A stretch of 64,000 nt of DNA from Rhizobacter sp. SG703. Lineage in GTDB: Bacteria; Pseudomonadota; Gammaproteobacteria; Burkholderiales; Burkholderiaceae_C. This document shows positions 27,373 to 35,926 of this stretch, piece by piece; the first letter of the stretch is position 1, and each line of letters starts with the position of its first letter. Both the position numbers and the translations under genes were made by a program. Under the pieces are notes generated by a model. That model saw only the letters and a list, made by a program, of their open reading frames with translations. It was not told the DNA's origin and searched no databases. The stretch covers positions 1 through 64,000 of the forward strand of contig NZ_JAAZQK010000019.1 in NCBI RefSeq assembly GCF_012275445.1, written 5' to 3'.

Positions 27373-27951
27373 ATGTTCAATCGAATTGATTTCAAGCCTT
27401 TGGTGATCCTGTTGGCTCTCGCCCTCACGTACGAAGATGCGGCGGGGCATTACACACAGCCAGATCCCATCGGCCTTGCTGGGGGTGTCAATCCATATGC
27501 ATACGTCGAAGGAAACCCGGTCACCCGAATCGATCCTGCGGGACTTGATTGGGTTTATGTCCAATCAGCGGGCCAGATGTATTACCAACCCACAGCCAAT
27601 CTTGGTGGCGGTCCACCACAGCCGATCGGCGGACCCATGTACGCCGGCCACGGTGCAGGCGTGAACAACCCTGCGCTCGACTTCGTTCCGTCGGTTGGCC
27701 CATTGCCAACCGGTGGCTACACAATCGGCCAGCAGCAGAACAACCTCACAGGGGCCGGCTTGAGTTTGCCTGGCTCAATGCGTCTCACGCCGGACGTCGA
27801 CAACTGGATGCATGGTCGATCCGGTTTCCTCATCCATGGCGACAACAACGCCGGGAATCGATCGGCATCAGAGGGCTGCATCATTCAACCCAGGAGCATT
27901 CGAGATCTCATTGGCGTCAGCCAGGATCGCAGGCTCCGAGTCATTCCGTAG
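27373..27951 (+). CDS. Orphan RHS C-terminal cassette with L,D-transpeptidase-type toxin domain (Tlde1/DUF2778-like)
   Basis: A 192-residue protein in three parts. Residues 1-18 are a hydrophobic leader ([12 protein letters not shown]). Residues about 19-59 are the end of an RHS core ([31 protein letters not shown]). Residues 60-192 are a toxin-like domain with [19 protein letters not shown] (His155) and [10 protein letters not shown] (Cys169), the H...S-x-G-C pattern of Tlde1/DUF2778 peptidoglycan L,D-carboxypeptidase/transpeptidase effectors. It lacks the long RHS barrel. A GGAGAAAAG site precedes the ATG. Low GC. The stop is 2 bp before a probable immunity gene. Peptidoglycan damage is inferred from the motif only. 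Confidence 0.7.
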   Translation: MFNRIDFKPLVILLALALTYEDAAGHYTQPDPIGLAGGVNPYAYVEGNPVTRIDPAGLDWVYVQSAGQMYYQPTANLGGGPPQPIGGPMYAGHGAGVNNPALDFVPSVGPLPTGGYTIGQQQNNLTGAGLSLPGSMRLTPDVDNWMHGRSGFLIHGDNNAGNRSASEGCIIQPRSIRDLIGVSQDRRLRVIP

Positions 27952-27953
27952 CC

Positions 27954-28466
27954 ATGCGTTCACTTTGCGGCTTGTTTCTCGGGTTGTTTCTGGCAAACGC
28001 CGCGTTCGCGATTGACGACCGGCCCGTGGAGTTGCCGGCGGACGGACAGACCGTCGTCGAGGGCGTTCGCGCAAAGCAGTCGGCACGCGCGATGGTGACC
28101 ACGATGGTGATGTCGGGAGCGAAAGGATCGCCCGACGTTGCAGCGTTGGTCGAGCGAGAGTGTGCGGCGCAGGGCCGCCCATGCAGTCTCGTCACGGGCC
28201 TCGAGATCACCGTGAATGGTCGGCCACTCGCCGTGCCCCGATCGTCGTTCCGTGGTCTCGGCAACGTTCGAACTGCCAAGCTGGTTCCGAAGGGGAAGTC
28301 CTTTCACCTGGTCCTTCGCGGAGGGGACGGAGCGGAAGGATTTGTTGCCACCATCGTGTTCGATCGGGATCGCGTCCTCAAACGCCGGCTTGCGAGCAGC
28401 CTGGCCCCCGAGGACGCGCTCGAGGAGACGACCTATCGGACTCAGAAGGAATCGTTCGATCGGTAG
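27954..28466 (+). CDS. Secreted hypothetical protein, probable immunity to the RHS toxin
   Basis: A 170-residue protein with a clear signal peptide (MRSLCGLFLGLFLANAAFA) and a mature part with two Cys (ERECAAQGRPCSL), no known motif. It begins 2 bp after the toxin stop, the position normally held by an immunity gene. Its export fits protection against a toxin that acts on peptidoglycan. I do not recognise the family; the role is inference from position and localisation. Confidence 0.6.
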   Translation: MRSLCGLFLGLFLANAAFAIDDRPVELPADGQTVVEGVRAKQSARAMVTTMVMSGAKGSPDVAALVERECAAQGRPCSLVTGLEITVNGRPLAVPRSSFRGLGNVRTAKLVPKGKSFHLVLRGGDGAEGFVATIVFDRDRVLKRRLASSLAPEDALEETTYRTQKESFDR

Positions 28467-28519
28467 CGCACGCTGTCGACAACGAAGACGATCATCGAAC
28501 GCAACAAAGCCGAATTCGA

Positions 28520-29005
28520 ATGCTGCAAGCAGTTCCACGTCATCACCGACCTGCCATCGCCGGGTCGGCACGGCTACTTGCGACTCTGCTCATCGCGGCT
28601 CTCTTGTCGTCACTGACCATCGCGGCCTGTTCACCGCAAAACACCAACGACCAGGTATGGGCAGCGTCGAGCGGCAACCTCCCCCGCGTGAAGGAATTGG
28701 TGTCGCAGAACGTGAGCGTCAATGCGCGTGCGTTCGATGACGGTCAGACTGCATTGATCGCGGCTGCTCGGAGCGGCAGGCAAGACATCGTGGAGTTTCT
28801 CGTCGCCAACGGTGCCGACGTCAATTTGAAGGATGACGCAGGAACTCCGCTGTACTGGGCAGCCTTCGATGAGGTCTACACGCAACTCCTGCTCTTCCAG
28901 ATCGCGAGTTTCGCCCTGATCCTCCTTCCCTATTGGCTCGGGGGATTGCTTCTCGCTGTTCTCATTGAGTTCGTGATTTTCGGGCGCAAAGCGCGTGGAA
29001 GCTGA
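28520..29005 (+). CDS. Ankyrin-repeat lipoprotein with membrane anchor
   Basis: A 161-residue protein. N-terminal hydrophobic segment ATLLIAALLSSLTIAAC ends in a lipobox-like IAAC. Two ankyrin repeats follow (DDGQTALIAAARSGRQDIVEFLVANGADVNLKDDAGTPLYWAA), then a C-terminal helix FALILLPYWLGGLLLAVLIEFVIF. It follows the toxin and putative immunity genes on the same strand in the low-GC island, so it may be a second immunity or accessory factor. Function unknown. Confidence 0.6.
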   Translation: MLQAVPRHHRPAIAGSARLLATLLIAALLSSLTIAACSPQNTNDQVWAASSGNLPRVKELVSQNVSVNARAFDDGQTALIAAARSGRQDIVEFLVANGADVNLKDDAGTPLYWAAFDEVYTQLLLFQIASFALILLPYWLGGLLLAVLIEFVIFGRKARGS

Positions 29006-29056
29006 GAGGCAACTGCGGTCACTGTCGGCACGGTCCGTGACCCGATCCCGTCCGCC

Positions 29057-29698
29057 CTAGGCACCCGCCGTGCTGATCACCTGATGCCGTATCGCCAGGT
29101 GCACCAGCGCGGCGGACGTCACCACGCCGAGCTTGTCCTTGATCGCCGTTTGCAGGTTGGCAACGGTCTTGGGGCTGAGCTTCAGCACCTCGGCGCACGC
29201 GCCGGCCGAATGGCCTTGCGCGAGCAACCGGAACACTTCGAACTCGCGCGCGCTCAGCTCGGCCAAGCGCGCCGCCTCGTCATGCGGATCGCGTTCGAAC
29301 AGCGCCGGCGACAGCTCGCGGCCCAGGTAACGCCGCCCCGCATGCAGCTCGCGCACCGCGTCGACCAGGCACTCCGGCGCGCTCGCCTTCGTCAGGAATC
29401 CCCTGGCGCCGGCCTGCAGCGCGCGCCGCACCAGCACCGGCGCGTCGTGCATGCTGAACACCAGCAGCCGCGCCTGCGCATCGCGCAGCAGCACGCGGCG
29501 CAGCAGCGCCAATCCGCCGCCACCGGGCATCGCGAGGTCGGTGACCAGCACGTCGGGCCGGTGCGCGACGAAGGCTGCATGCGCCGCATCGGCATCGCCC
29601 GCTTCGGCGATCACCTGGATGTCGCCCGCCTGGTCGAGCAGCCGCAGGTAGCCGCTGCGCACCACCGGGTGGTCGTCGGCCAGCAGCACGCGAATCAT
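29057..29698 (-). CDS. LuxR/NarL-family response regulator
   Basis: A 213-residue regulator. The receiver domain has Asp8-Asp9 (LLADDHP), phospho-acceptor Asp54 (VLVTDLAMPGGGG) and Lys in GARGFLTKAS. The DNA-binding LuxR helix-turn-helix is LSAREFEVFRLLAQGHSAGACAEVLKLSPKTVANLQTAIKDKL. Its start overlaps the histidine kinase stop by 4 nt, so they form a two-component pair. At the end of an operon divergent from xoxF, it is a good candidate regulator of methanol oxidation, like the AgmR/PedR-type regulators of quinoprotein genes. Confidence 0.9.
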   Translation of the reverse strand: MIRVLLADDHPVVRSGYLRLLDQAGDIQVIAEAGDADAAHAAFVAHRPDVLVTDLAMPGGGGLALLRRVLLRDAQARLLVFSMHDAPVLVRRALQAGARGFLTKASAPECLVDAVRELHAGRRYLGRELSPALFERDPHDEAARLAELSAREFEVFRLLAQGHSAGACAEVLKLSPKTVANLQTAIKDKLGVVTSAALVHLAIRHQVISTAGA

Positions 29699-30687
29699 GC
29701 GAGCGCCTCGTCGGACCGCGCCGCACCGGTCGGCGCGGCGGCCGGCATCGGCACGCGCATCGCGAGCCGCACACCGCGGCCCGGCGCCGCGCGCAGGTCC
29801 AGCTCGCCGCCCAGCGCCGCGGCCCGCTCGGCCGCCCCCAGCAGGCCGAGGCCGCGCGTCGCGGCGGCCAGGTCCATGCCCCGCCCGTCGTCCTCGATGC
29901 TCAGCTGCAGCTCGCCCTGCACGCTGCGGCCCAGCCTCACGTGCACCGCGCTGGCGCGGGCATGGCGCAGCACGTTGGTCAGGCCTTCCTGCGCCACGCG
30001 GTACAGCGCGATGTCGACCGCATCGCCGAAGTCCTGCGCGAATGCCTCGTGGTGAAAGATGCAGGCGACGCCGCTGCGCTCTTCCCACGCTTCGCACAGC
30101 TCCTGCAGCGCCGCGACCAGCCCCAGCTCGTCGAGGTTGGCCGGCCGCAGGCGGCGCAGCATGCCGCGCACCGCCTGGTACAGCTGCTGCGCCGCGCGGT
30201 CGGCGCGCTCCACCGCCGCCAGCGTGGCGTTGCGGTCGGCCGCGCCGCACAGGCGGACGAACGCGGTTTCAGCGCGCACCGCGGCGCAGCCCTGGCCCAG
30301 CTCGTCGTGCAGCTCGCGCGACAAGGCCAGCCGCTCGCTCTCCTGCACCGCGATCAGCTGGCGCGCCAGCTCGCGGTTGTGCAGCAGCAGCGCACGCGCC
30401 TGCGCCTCGGCCTGCTCGCGCAGCGCGAGCTGCGCGCGGGCCTCCTGCGCGCGGCGCAGCGCATACCACGCGAGCCCGCCGGCCAGCACCGTCAGGCTGA
30501 ACGGCAGCTCGTCGGCCTGCCAGTGCTCGTAAGGTGCGACCCAGCGCTGCACCCGTTCGCCGAGTTCGAGCCACGACGCGAGGCCGTAGCTGGCCAGCGC
30601 GGCCAGCAGCACGGCACCGGCATCGCGCCGCGAGCGCCAGCGCGGGCGGGCTTCAGATGCCGCCACGCGACAGGCCCATGCGTTCAA
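29695..30687 (-). CDS. Sensor histidine kinase (HisKA_3 type)
   Basis: A 330-residue kinase with two predicted membrane helices (about residues 24-41 and 63-79), a coiled coil, and the HisKA_3 phospho-acceptor box ESERLALSRELHDELGQG (His127). The ATPase has ALYRVAQEGLTNVLRHA (N box), LSIEDDGRGMD and GLGLLGAAERAAALGG. There is almost no periplasmic sensing domain (about 20 residues). It pairs with the response regulator by a 4-nt overlap. Its start overlaps the TctC-type gene by 35 nt, so a slightly later start is possible. Confidence 0.88.
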   Translation of the reverse strand: MNAWACRVAASEARPRWRSRRDAGAVLLAALASYGLASWLELGERVQRWVAPYEHWQADELPFSLTVLAGGLAWYALRRAQEARAQLALREQAEAQARALLLHNRELARQLIAVQESERLALSRELHDELGQGCAAVRAETAFVRLCGAADRNATLAAVERADRAAQQLYQAVRGMLRRLRPANLDELGLVAALQELCEAWEERSGVACIFHHEAFAQDFGDAVDIALYRVAQEGLTNVLRHARASAVHVRLGRSVQGELQLSIEDDGRGMDLAAATRGLGLLGAAERAAALGGELDLRAAPGRGVRLAMRVPMPAAAPTGAARSDEALA

Positions 30688-31621
30688 CGATGAGCCCCTC
30701 CTTGATGAACTGCTGGCGGCAGACCTCGGCGTACTCGGCCGGGCCGAGGTAGTCGATCTGCTGGTCGTACTTGGTCAGCTCCTGCGCGAACAGCGGGTCG
30801 AACAGCGCCTTCCGGAACGCGTCGTGCAGCACCGCGACCACGTCGGCCGGCAACCCGCGCGGCCCGCCCAGCCCGTAGGGCGACATCGCGACGATGTCGA
30901 AGCCGAGCTCGCGCAGCGTCGGCACCTGCGGCCAGCGGCGCGAGCGCTGCGCGGCGAAGGTGGCGAGCAGCCGCAGCCGGCCCGAATCGACGAAGGGCCC
31001 GAAGCCGGTGGAATTGACGCCGACCATCACCTGCCCGGAATCGACCGCGATCATCTGCTCCGACGTGCCCTTGTACGGCACGTGGATGTACTTCAGCCCG
31101 CGCGCGGTGAACAGCTCTTCGAGCACCACGTGCGGCGTGGTGCCGACGCCGTTGGTCGCGATCGTCAGGCGGCCGGGGTTCTGGCGTGCATAGGCGAACA
31201 GGTCGTCGAGCTTGCGCAGCTTGCTGCCGGCGCCGACCAGCACGCCGAAGGTGACGCCGGAGACCTGCAGGATCGGCGTCACGTCGCGGATCGGGTCCCA
31301 CAGCACCTTCTGCGTGTGCACCGCGCGGAAGATCGGCTGCGGCAGCTGCGCGATGGTGTAGCCGTCGGGCTCGGCCTGCTGCAGGATCGGCATCGCCAGC
31401 GTGCCGCCGGCGCCGCCGCGGTTCTCCGTGACCACCGGCTGCCCGAGGTGCTGCGAGGCGAGTTCGGCCAGCAGGCGCAGCGAGAGATCGGTCGCGCCAC
31501 CGGCCGGCCACGGGATCCACATCACGATGGGACGCGACGGGTAAGGCGATTGCGCGTGCGCCAGCGGCCGCGCGCCGAGTGCCGCTGCAGCACCGATGAA
31601 TTCACGGCGGGTGACGGTCAT
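30653..31621 (-). CDS. TctC/Bug-family periplasmic binding protein
   Basis: A 322-residue extracytoplasmic solute receptor with a twin-arginine-like signal (TRREFIGAAAALGARPLAHA). Bug-family marks are YPSRPIVMWIPWPAGGATDLSLRLLAELAS, VVTENRGGAGGTLAM, YIHVPYKGTSEQMIAVDSGQVMVGV and LRLLATFAAQRSRRWPQVPTLRELGFD. Such proteins bind small carboxylates or related ligands, with or without TctAB transport subunits. No tctA or tctB is nearby. It sits between the ABC permease (4-nt overlap) and the histidine kinase, so it may act in signalling rather than transport. Confidence 0.88.
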   Translation of the reverse strand: MTVTRREFIGAAAALGARPLAHAQSPYPSRPIVMWIPWPAGGATDLSLRLLAELASQHLGQPVVTENRGGAGGTLAMPILQQAEPDGYTIAQLPQPIFRAVHTQKVLWDPIRDVTPILQVSGVTFGVLVGAGSKLRKLDDLFAYARQNPGRLTIATNGVGTTPHVVLEELFTARGLKYIHVPYKGTSEQMIAVDSGQVMVGVNSTGFGPFVDSGRLRLLATFAAQRSRRWPQVPTLRELGFDIVAMSPYGLGGPRGLPADVVAVLHDAFRKALFDPLFAQELTKYDQQIDYLGPAEYAEVCRQQFIKEGLIVERMGLSRGGI

Positions 31622-32571
31622 GGCGGACCGCCTCCTCGTTTCGCCAAGCCTCCGAAGCCGCGCTGCGGGTCATAGCCCCAACAGGCCACCACGAAGAACG
31701 CCAGCAAGCAGCCCAGCACCACCCACGGCGCCACACCCGGGTCCTTGCCGTACAGCGCGAAGCGGATCCACTCGACCGCGTGCGTGAACGGGTTGAAGCG
31801 CGCCAGCTGGTACACCCATCCGGCACCCGATTCCTGCAGCTTCCACAACGGGTAGAGCGCGGTCGACAGGAAGTACATCGGGAAGATCACGAAGTTCATC
31901 GTGCCGGCGAAGTTCTCCAGCTGCTTGATGTGCACCGACAGCAGCAGCCCGAGCGCGCCCAGCATCAGCGCGCCGCACACCAGCGCGAGCAGCGCATGCA
32001 GCCCGGCCCACGAGAACAGCGGCAGCTCGGTGCCGAGCAGCGTCGCGACCGCCACGAAGGCCAGCGCCTGCAGCACCGACAGCAGCGCGGTCGCGCACAG
32101 CTTGCTGAACAGCAGCCACGAGCGCGGCAGCGGCGCGGTCAGCAGCAGCCGCATCAGCCCCATCTCGCGGTCGTAGACCATCGCCAGCGACGACTGCATG
32201 CCGTTGAACAGCAGCACCATGCCGACCAGGCCGGGCGCGATGTAGACGTCGTACGGGATGTAGGTGTCGTACGGCTCGACGATCGCGACGCCGAACACGT
32301 TGCGGAAGCCGGCGGCGAACACCGCGAGCCACAGCAGCGGGCGCACCAGCGCCGAGACCAGCCGGCCGGTCTGCTGCGAGAACTTGAACAGCTCGCGCAC
32401 GACGATGGCCTGCAACGCCTGCAGTGCATGCGCGATGCCGTGGCGCGCAACGGCCTGGTCAGGCGCAGCCGGCCGAGCGCCGGGCCGCCCCGAGCCGGCC
32501 GGCATCCCCTCGGGGGATCGTCCGGCGTACCCGTCGGGCGAGGGGTCGTCATCTACCGTGTCGCTTTGCAT
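31618..32571 (-). CDS. ABC-2 type permease of the quinoprotein-associated ABC system
   Basis: A 317-residue permease with about six helices: LVSALVRPLLWLAVFAAGF, GLVGMVLLFNGMQSS, ALLSVLQALAFVAVATLL, LLALVCGALMLGALGLLL, FVIFPMYFLSTALYPLW and VLGCLLAFFVVACW. It contains the ABC-2 signature region (SSLAMVYDREMGLMRLLLTAPLPRSWLLFSKL). It belongs to the ABC set found with PQQ-dependent alcohol dehydrogenases. The first 45 or so residues are low-complexity and come partly from a dispersed repeat (32465-32526), so the true start may be further in. The annotated start overlaps the substrate-binding gene by 19 nt. Confidence 0.88.
   Translation of the reverse strand: MQSDTVDDDPSPDGYAGRSPEGMPAGSGRPGARPAAPDQAVARHGIAHALQALQAIVVRELFKFSQQTGRLVSALVRPLLWLAVFAAGFRNVFGVAIVEPYDTYIPYDVYIAPGLVGMVLLFNGMQSSLAMVYDREMGLMRLLLTAPLPRSWLLFSKLCATALLSVLQALAFVAVATLLGTELPLFSWAGLHALLALVCGALMLGALGLLLSVHIKQLENFAGTMNFVIFPMYFLSTALYPLWKLQESGAGWVYQLARFNPFTHAVEWIRFALYGKDPGVAPWVVLGCLLAFFVVACWGYDPQRGFGGLAKRGGGPP
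32465..32526. repeat. Dispersed repeat, copy 2 (inverted, inside the permease 5' end)
   Basis: About 60 bp, inverted relative to the copy at 5215-5273 and similar over most of its length (CGATCCCCCGAGGGGATGC...CCCGGCGCTCGGCC). It encodes part of the variable N-terminus of the permease (RSPEGMPAGSGRPGARPA). Confidence 0.6.
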
Positions 32572-33734
32572 AGCTTCTCCGGTGCATCGGCGCCCAACGT
32601 ATCGAGCACCTCGGTCGGGTGCAGCAGCCCTTCGATCGGCGCCTGCGCGATCACGCCCTGCCCATCGGTCAGCAGCATCGACTGCCGCAGCTGCCCGTCC
32701 CACGGACGGAAGCTCAGGCTGCCTCCTTTGGACCCATCGACCGGCGTCGAGGCCAGCGCCTTCGCCCACGCGGCATTCGGCCCCTTCGGCTCGGCCGCCG
32801 CGATCGCGATCAAGGCCTTGCCGCCCATCCACGCCGCCCAGTCGTGGTCGGTCATCGGCCGCTTCGCGGCCTTCGCGAACCGGCGCGACACCTGCGGCGC
32901 GCCATAGCGTTCGAACTGCGCATGCCAGGCCAGCGCGACCAGCCCGGCGTCGCCGACCACCGGCCGCGGCAGCACGGTGCGGTACGGCAGGCTGCGCGCG
33001 AACTCGCCATCGCTGTCGACCACCCACACCGCGTCGTACGCGGTGCCGGCGGTCAGCAGCAGCGGGTTCGCGAGATCGCGCTCGCGCGGGTCGGCCGAGA
33101 GCCTGTAGGGCTTGCTGGCGACCACCTGCAGGCCGTAGCGCTTGATCGAGGCCTGCGCAGTGGCTGCGCGACCCTGGTCCTGCGGGCTGCTGCCGACGAG
33201 CAGCAGCAGCTTGGTCCACTTGCGGGACACCAGCGTCTGCGCCAGCGCGTCGGTGCGCATGCGTTCGCTCGGGATCAGGTGGAACAGCCGCGCGCGGCAG
33301 TCCTGCTGGCGCAGCCTGTCGGCGCTGTCGCCGAGGTTCAGCACCGGCAGCTTCACCGCATCGGCCACCGCCAGCGTCGCGTCGCTGTCCAGGTCGGTCA
33401 GCACGACGGCTGCGCCGGCCTTCTCGGCGGCCTGCGCGGCGGCGCGCGCGGCATCGGGCGTCGCCGCGGTCACGACGCTCAAGGCGACCGCCGCACCGGC
33501 GGCTTCCAGCTCGAACCGGCCTTCGTCCAGCGCCACCTGCAGCCCGTCGGTCGCCGGGCCACCGGCGTGGCCGAGGTAGGCGCGCTCCAGCCGCGTGCGT
33601 TCCAGGCGGGCATCGTCGGCCGGCACGATCAGCGTCGCCTTCAGCGTCGCGGCGGCGGCGGTCGAGGCAGTGGCGGCACAGCACATCGACATCACCGTCC
33701 AGCGTACCCAGCGGCCTGCGGCACCGCGTGTCAT
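32553..33734 (-). CDS. ABC substrate-binding protein, PQQ-dependent alcohol dehydrogenase system
   Basis: A 393-residue periplasmic binding protein of the Leu/Ile/Val-binding fold with signal peptide (TVMSMCCAATASTAAAA). It contains LDEGRFELEAAGAAVALSVVT, VVLTDLDSDATLAVADAVKLPVLNLGDSADRLR, WTKLLLLVGSSPQDQGRA and TDHDWAAWMGGKALI. It resembles the substrate-binding component that accompanies quinoprotein alcohol dehydrogenase ABC systems. The ligand is unknown. It overlaps the beta-propeller stop by 4 nt and the permease start by 19 nt. Confidence 0.85.
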   Translation of the reverse strand: MTRGAAGRWVRWTVMSMCCAATASTAAAATLKATLIVPADDARLERTRLERAYLGHAGGPATDGLQVALDEGRFELEAAGAAVALSVVTAATPDAARAAAQAAEKAGAAVVLTDLDSDATLAVADAVKLPVLNLGDSADRLRQQDCRARLFHLIPSERMRTDALAQTLVSRKWTKLLLLVGSSPQDQGRAATAQASIKRYGLQVVASKPYRLSADPRERDLANPLLLTAGTAYDAVWVVDSDGEFARSLPYRTVLPRPVVGDAGLVALAWHAQFERYGAPQVSRRFAKAAKRPMTDHDWAAWMGGKALIAIAAAEPKGPNAAWAKALASTPVDGSKGGSLSFRPWDGQLRQSMLLTDGQGVIAQAPIEGLLHPTEVLDTLGADAPEKLCKATR

Positions 33735-34681
33735 TCGAGGATCGCCACGCCGTACGGCACGCGGCCGACCGGGATGCTCTTGATCGCCTTGCCGCCGGCC
33801 ACGTCGACCACCGTCACGTCGTCGCTCAGCCCGTTGACGACGAACAGCCGCGCCTCGGCCTTGTCGAGCGCGACGTTCCAGGCCCGCTTGCCGACCAGCA
33901 CCAGCTGCGTCGTCTTGCGGCTGGCCACGTCGATGAAAGCCACGTGGTTGGCCTTCCCGAGCGCGACGAAGGCCCGCTTGCCGTCGCGCGACATCAGGAT
34001 GCCGACCGGCGTGATGTCGGTCGCGCGCGCGCCCTTCACCTCGAGCGGGATCGTGCCGATGACGGTGTTCGTCGCGGTCGCGATGATGCTGATGCTGGCG
34101 CCGAGCTCGTTGGTCACCCACAGCTCGCGGCCGTCGGGTGTCAGCGCCATGCGGCGCGGCCGCTTGCCGACCTTCACGTTGTGGGTGATCTTCGCGCTCG
34201 CGACGTCGATCACGTGGATCAGGCTCGCGACCTCGGAGGCGATGTACAGCGTCTTGCCGTCGGCGCCGACCTTCACGCCCTCGGGCTCCTGGCCGACCTT
34301 GATCGACTGCAGCGTCTTGCCGCTCGCGGCATCGATGAAGCTGGCCTCGGCGGCGTCTTCGTTCGACACGTAGATGGTCTTGCCGTCGGGCGACAGGTCG
34401 AAGGCCTCCGGCTCGTCGCCCAGCGGCACGCGGCGCAACGATTTTCCGGTGGCCGGGTCGATCACGTCGGCCGCGTTCGCATCGGTGCAGGCCACCATGA
34501 TCTTGCGATCGGGCGTGACCTGGATGTGCCGGCCGCGCTTGCAGGTCGGCACGGTGCCCTTCACCGCGAGCGTCGCGAGGTCGATCATCGTCAGCGCATC
34601 GTCCTTCTCGCTCGACACGTAGGCGGTGCCTTGCGCCGATGCGAGCGTGCAGCAGGTGATCAGTGCGCAGGCGACGGCCAT
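33731..34681 (-). CDS. YVTN-type beta-propeller protein of PQQ-dehydrogenase clusters
   Basis: About 316 residues. A signal peptide (MAVACALITCCTLASAQ) is followed by seven 40-residue beta-propeller repeats such as GTAYVSSEKDDALTMIDLAT, KTIYVSNEDAAEASFIDAAS, KTLYIASEVASLIHVIDVAS and RELWVTNELGASISIIATAT. It matches the periplasmic beta-propeller protein linked to PQQ-dependent catabolism; the role is unknown. The chosen ATG gives a normal signal peptide. An alternative ATG at 34786, coupled to the ATPase stop (TGATGA), would add 35 residues encoded by a dispersed repeat. Confidence 0.85.
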   Translation of the reverse strand: MAVACALITCCTLASAQGTAYVSSEKDDALTMIDLATLAVKGTVPTCKRGRHIQVTPDRKIMVACTDANAADVIDPATGKSLRRVPLGDEPEAFDLSPDGKTIYVSNEDAAEASFIDAASGKTLQSIKVGQEPEGVKVGADGKTLYIASEVASLIHVIDVASAKITHNVKVGKRPRRMALTPDGRELWVTNELGASISIIATATNTVIGTIPLEVKGARATDITPVGILMSRDGKRAFVALGKANHVAFIDVASRKTTQLVLVGKRAWNVALDKAEARLFVVNGLSDDVTVVDVAGGKAIKSIPVGRVPYGVAILE

Positions 34682-34699
34682 CGCGCGTCGGGCGCAACC

Positions 34700-34767
34700 C
34701 TTCGACGGACGGGCCTTCGACAGGCTCAGTCCCTGCTCAGGTCCTTCGACAAGCTCAGGGTGAACGG
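34700..34767. repeat. Dispersed palindromic repeats (CTTCGACAGGCTCAG type)
   Basis: Two or three copies of a short element, CCTTCGACA(A/G)GCTCAG followed by a GAACGG end, between the ABC ATPase and beta-propeller genes. Further copies are at 45015-45352, 50671-50703 and 58604-58710. It is a short extragenic repeat common in Burkholderiales genomes. Confidence 0.8.
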
Positions 34768-34785
34768 GCGCGTGCGTGGAGGTCA

Positions 34786-35526
<741 letters not shown>

Positions 35527-35840
35527 GAACCACGAACACAGCAATACACGGGCCTGCGCCGATGCTGCAGTGCAATGCCGCGCAATGCGGCGCCACGCCA
35601 CGGCGCGCACGGGCACCGACCCCTCCGCGTCACGCCCGTTGCGCGGCGCTGAAACACTCTGTGCCGAACGTGGTTGCCACGAATTCGGCGCAAGGTGTCA
35701 GCGGCATTTCATTTCCGGAACACCGGCGTCACGGGGCTGGAGCGAAACCTGGGTTTTCCCTCTTCGGGCAATCCCGCGGCCACGCATGGGCGCAAAACTT
35801 GCGGTTCTGCACCCGCCGAGTTCTGTGGGTCGCTGGGTGT

Positions 35841-35874
35841 GGTGGATCTCGGGGTGGATCTCGGGTGGATCTGG
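35841..35874 (+). promoter_or_regulatory. Three direct repeats upstream of xoxF
   Basis: GGTGGATCT occurs three times, at 35841, 35853 and 35864, about 55-85 bp upstream of the xoxF ATG. The spacing is close to one helical turn, as in activator binding arrays. The whole 35527-35926 region has no gene and must hold the divergent promoters for xoxF and the ABC/two-component operon. No clear -35/-10 pair was identified. Binding by the neighbouring response regulator is only a suggestion. Confidence 0.45.
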
Positions 35875-35926
35875 AAACAGTGCTTCGCGACCGGACTCTG
35901 GTCACTTCATAAAACAGGAGACTTCG

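Noticed and set aside
31780-32907. 375-codon plus-strand frame rich in Gln and Arg opposite the ABC permease
   Set aside because: Antisense shadow with low-complexity Q/R/H content; the permease on the minus strand has clear membrane helices.
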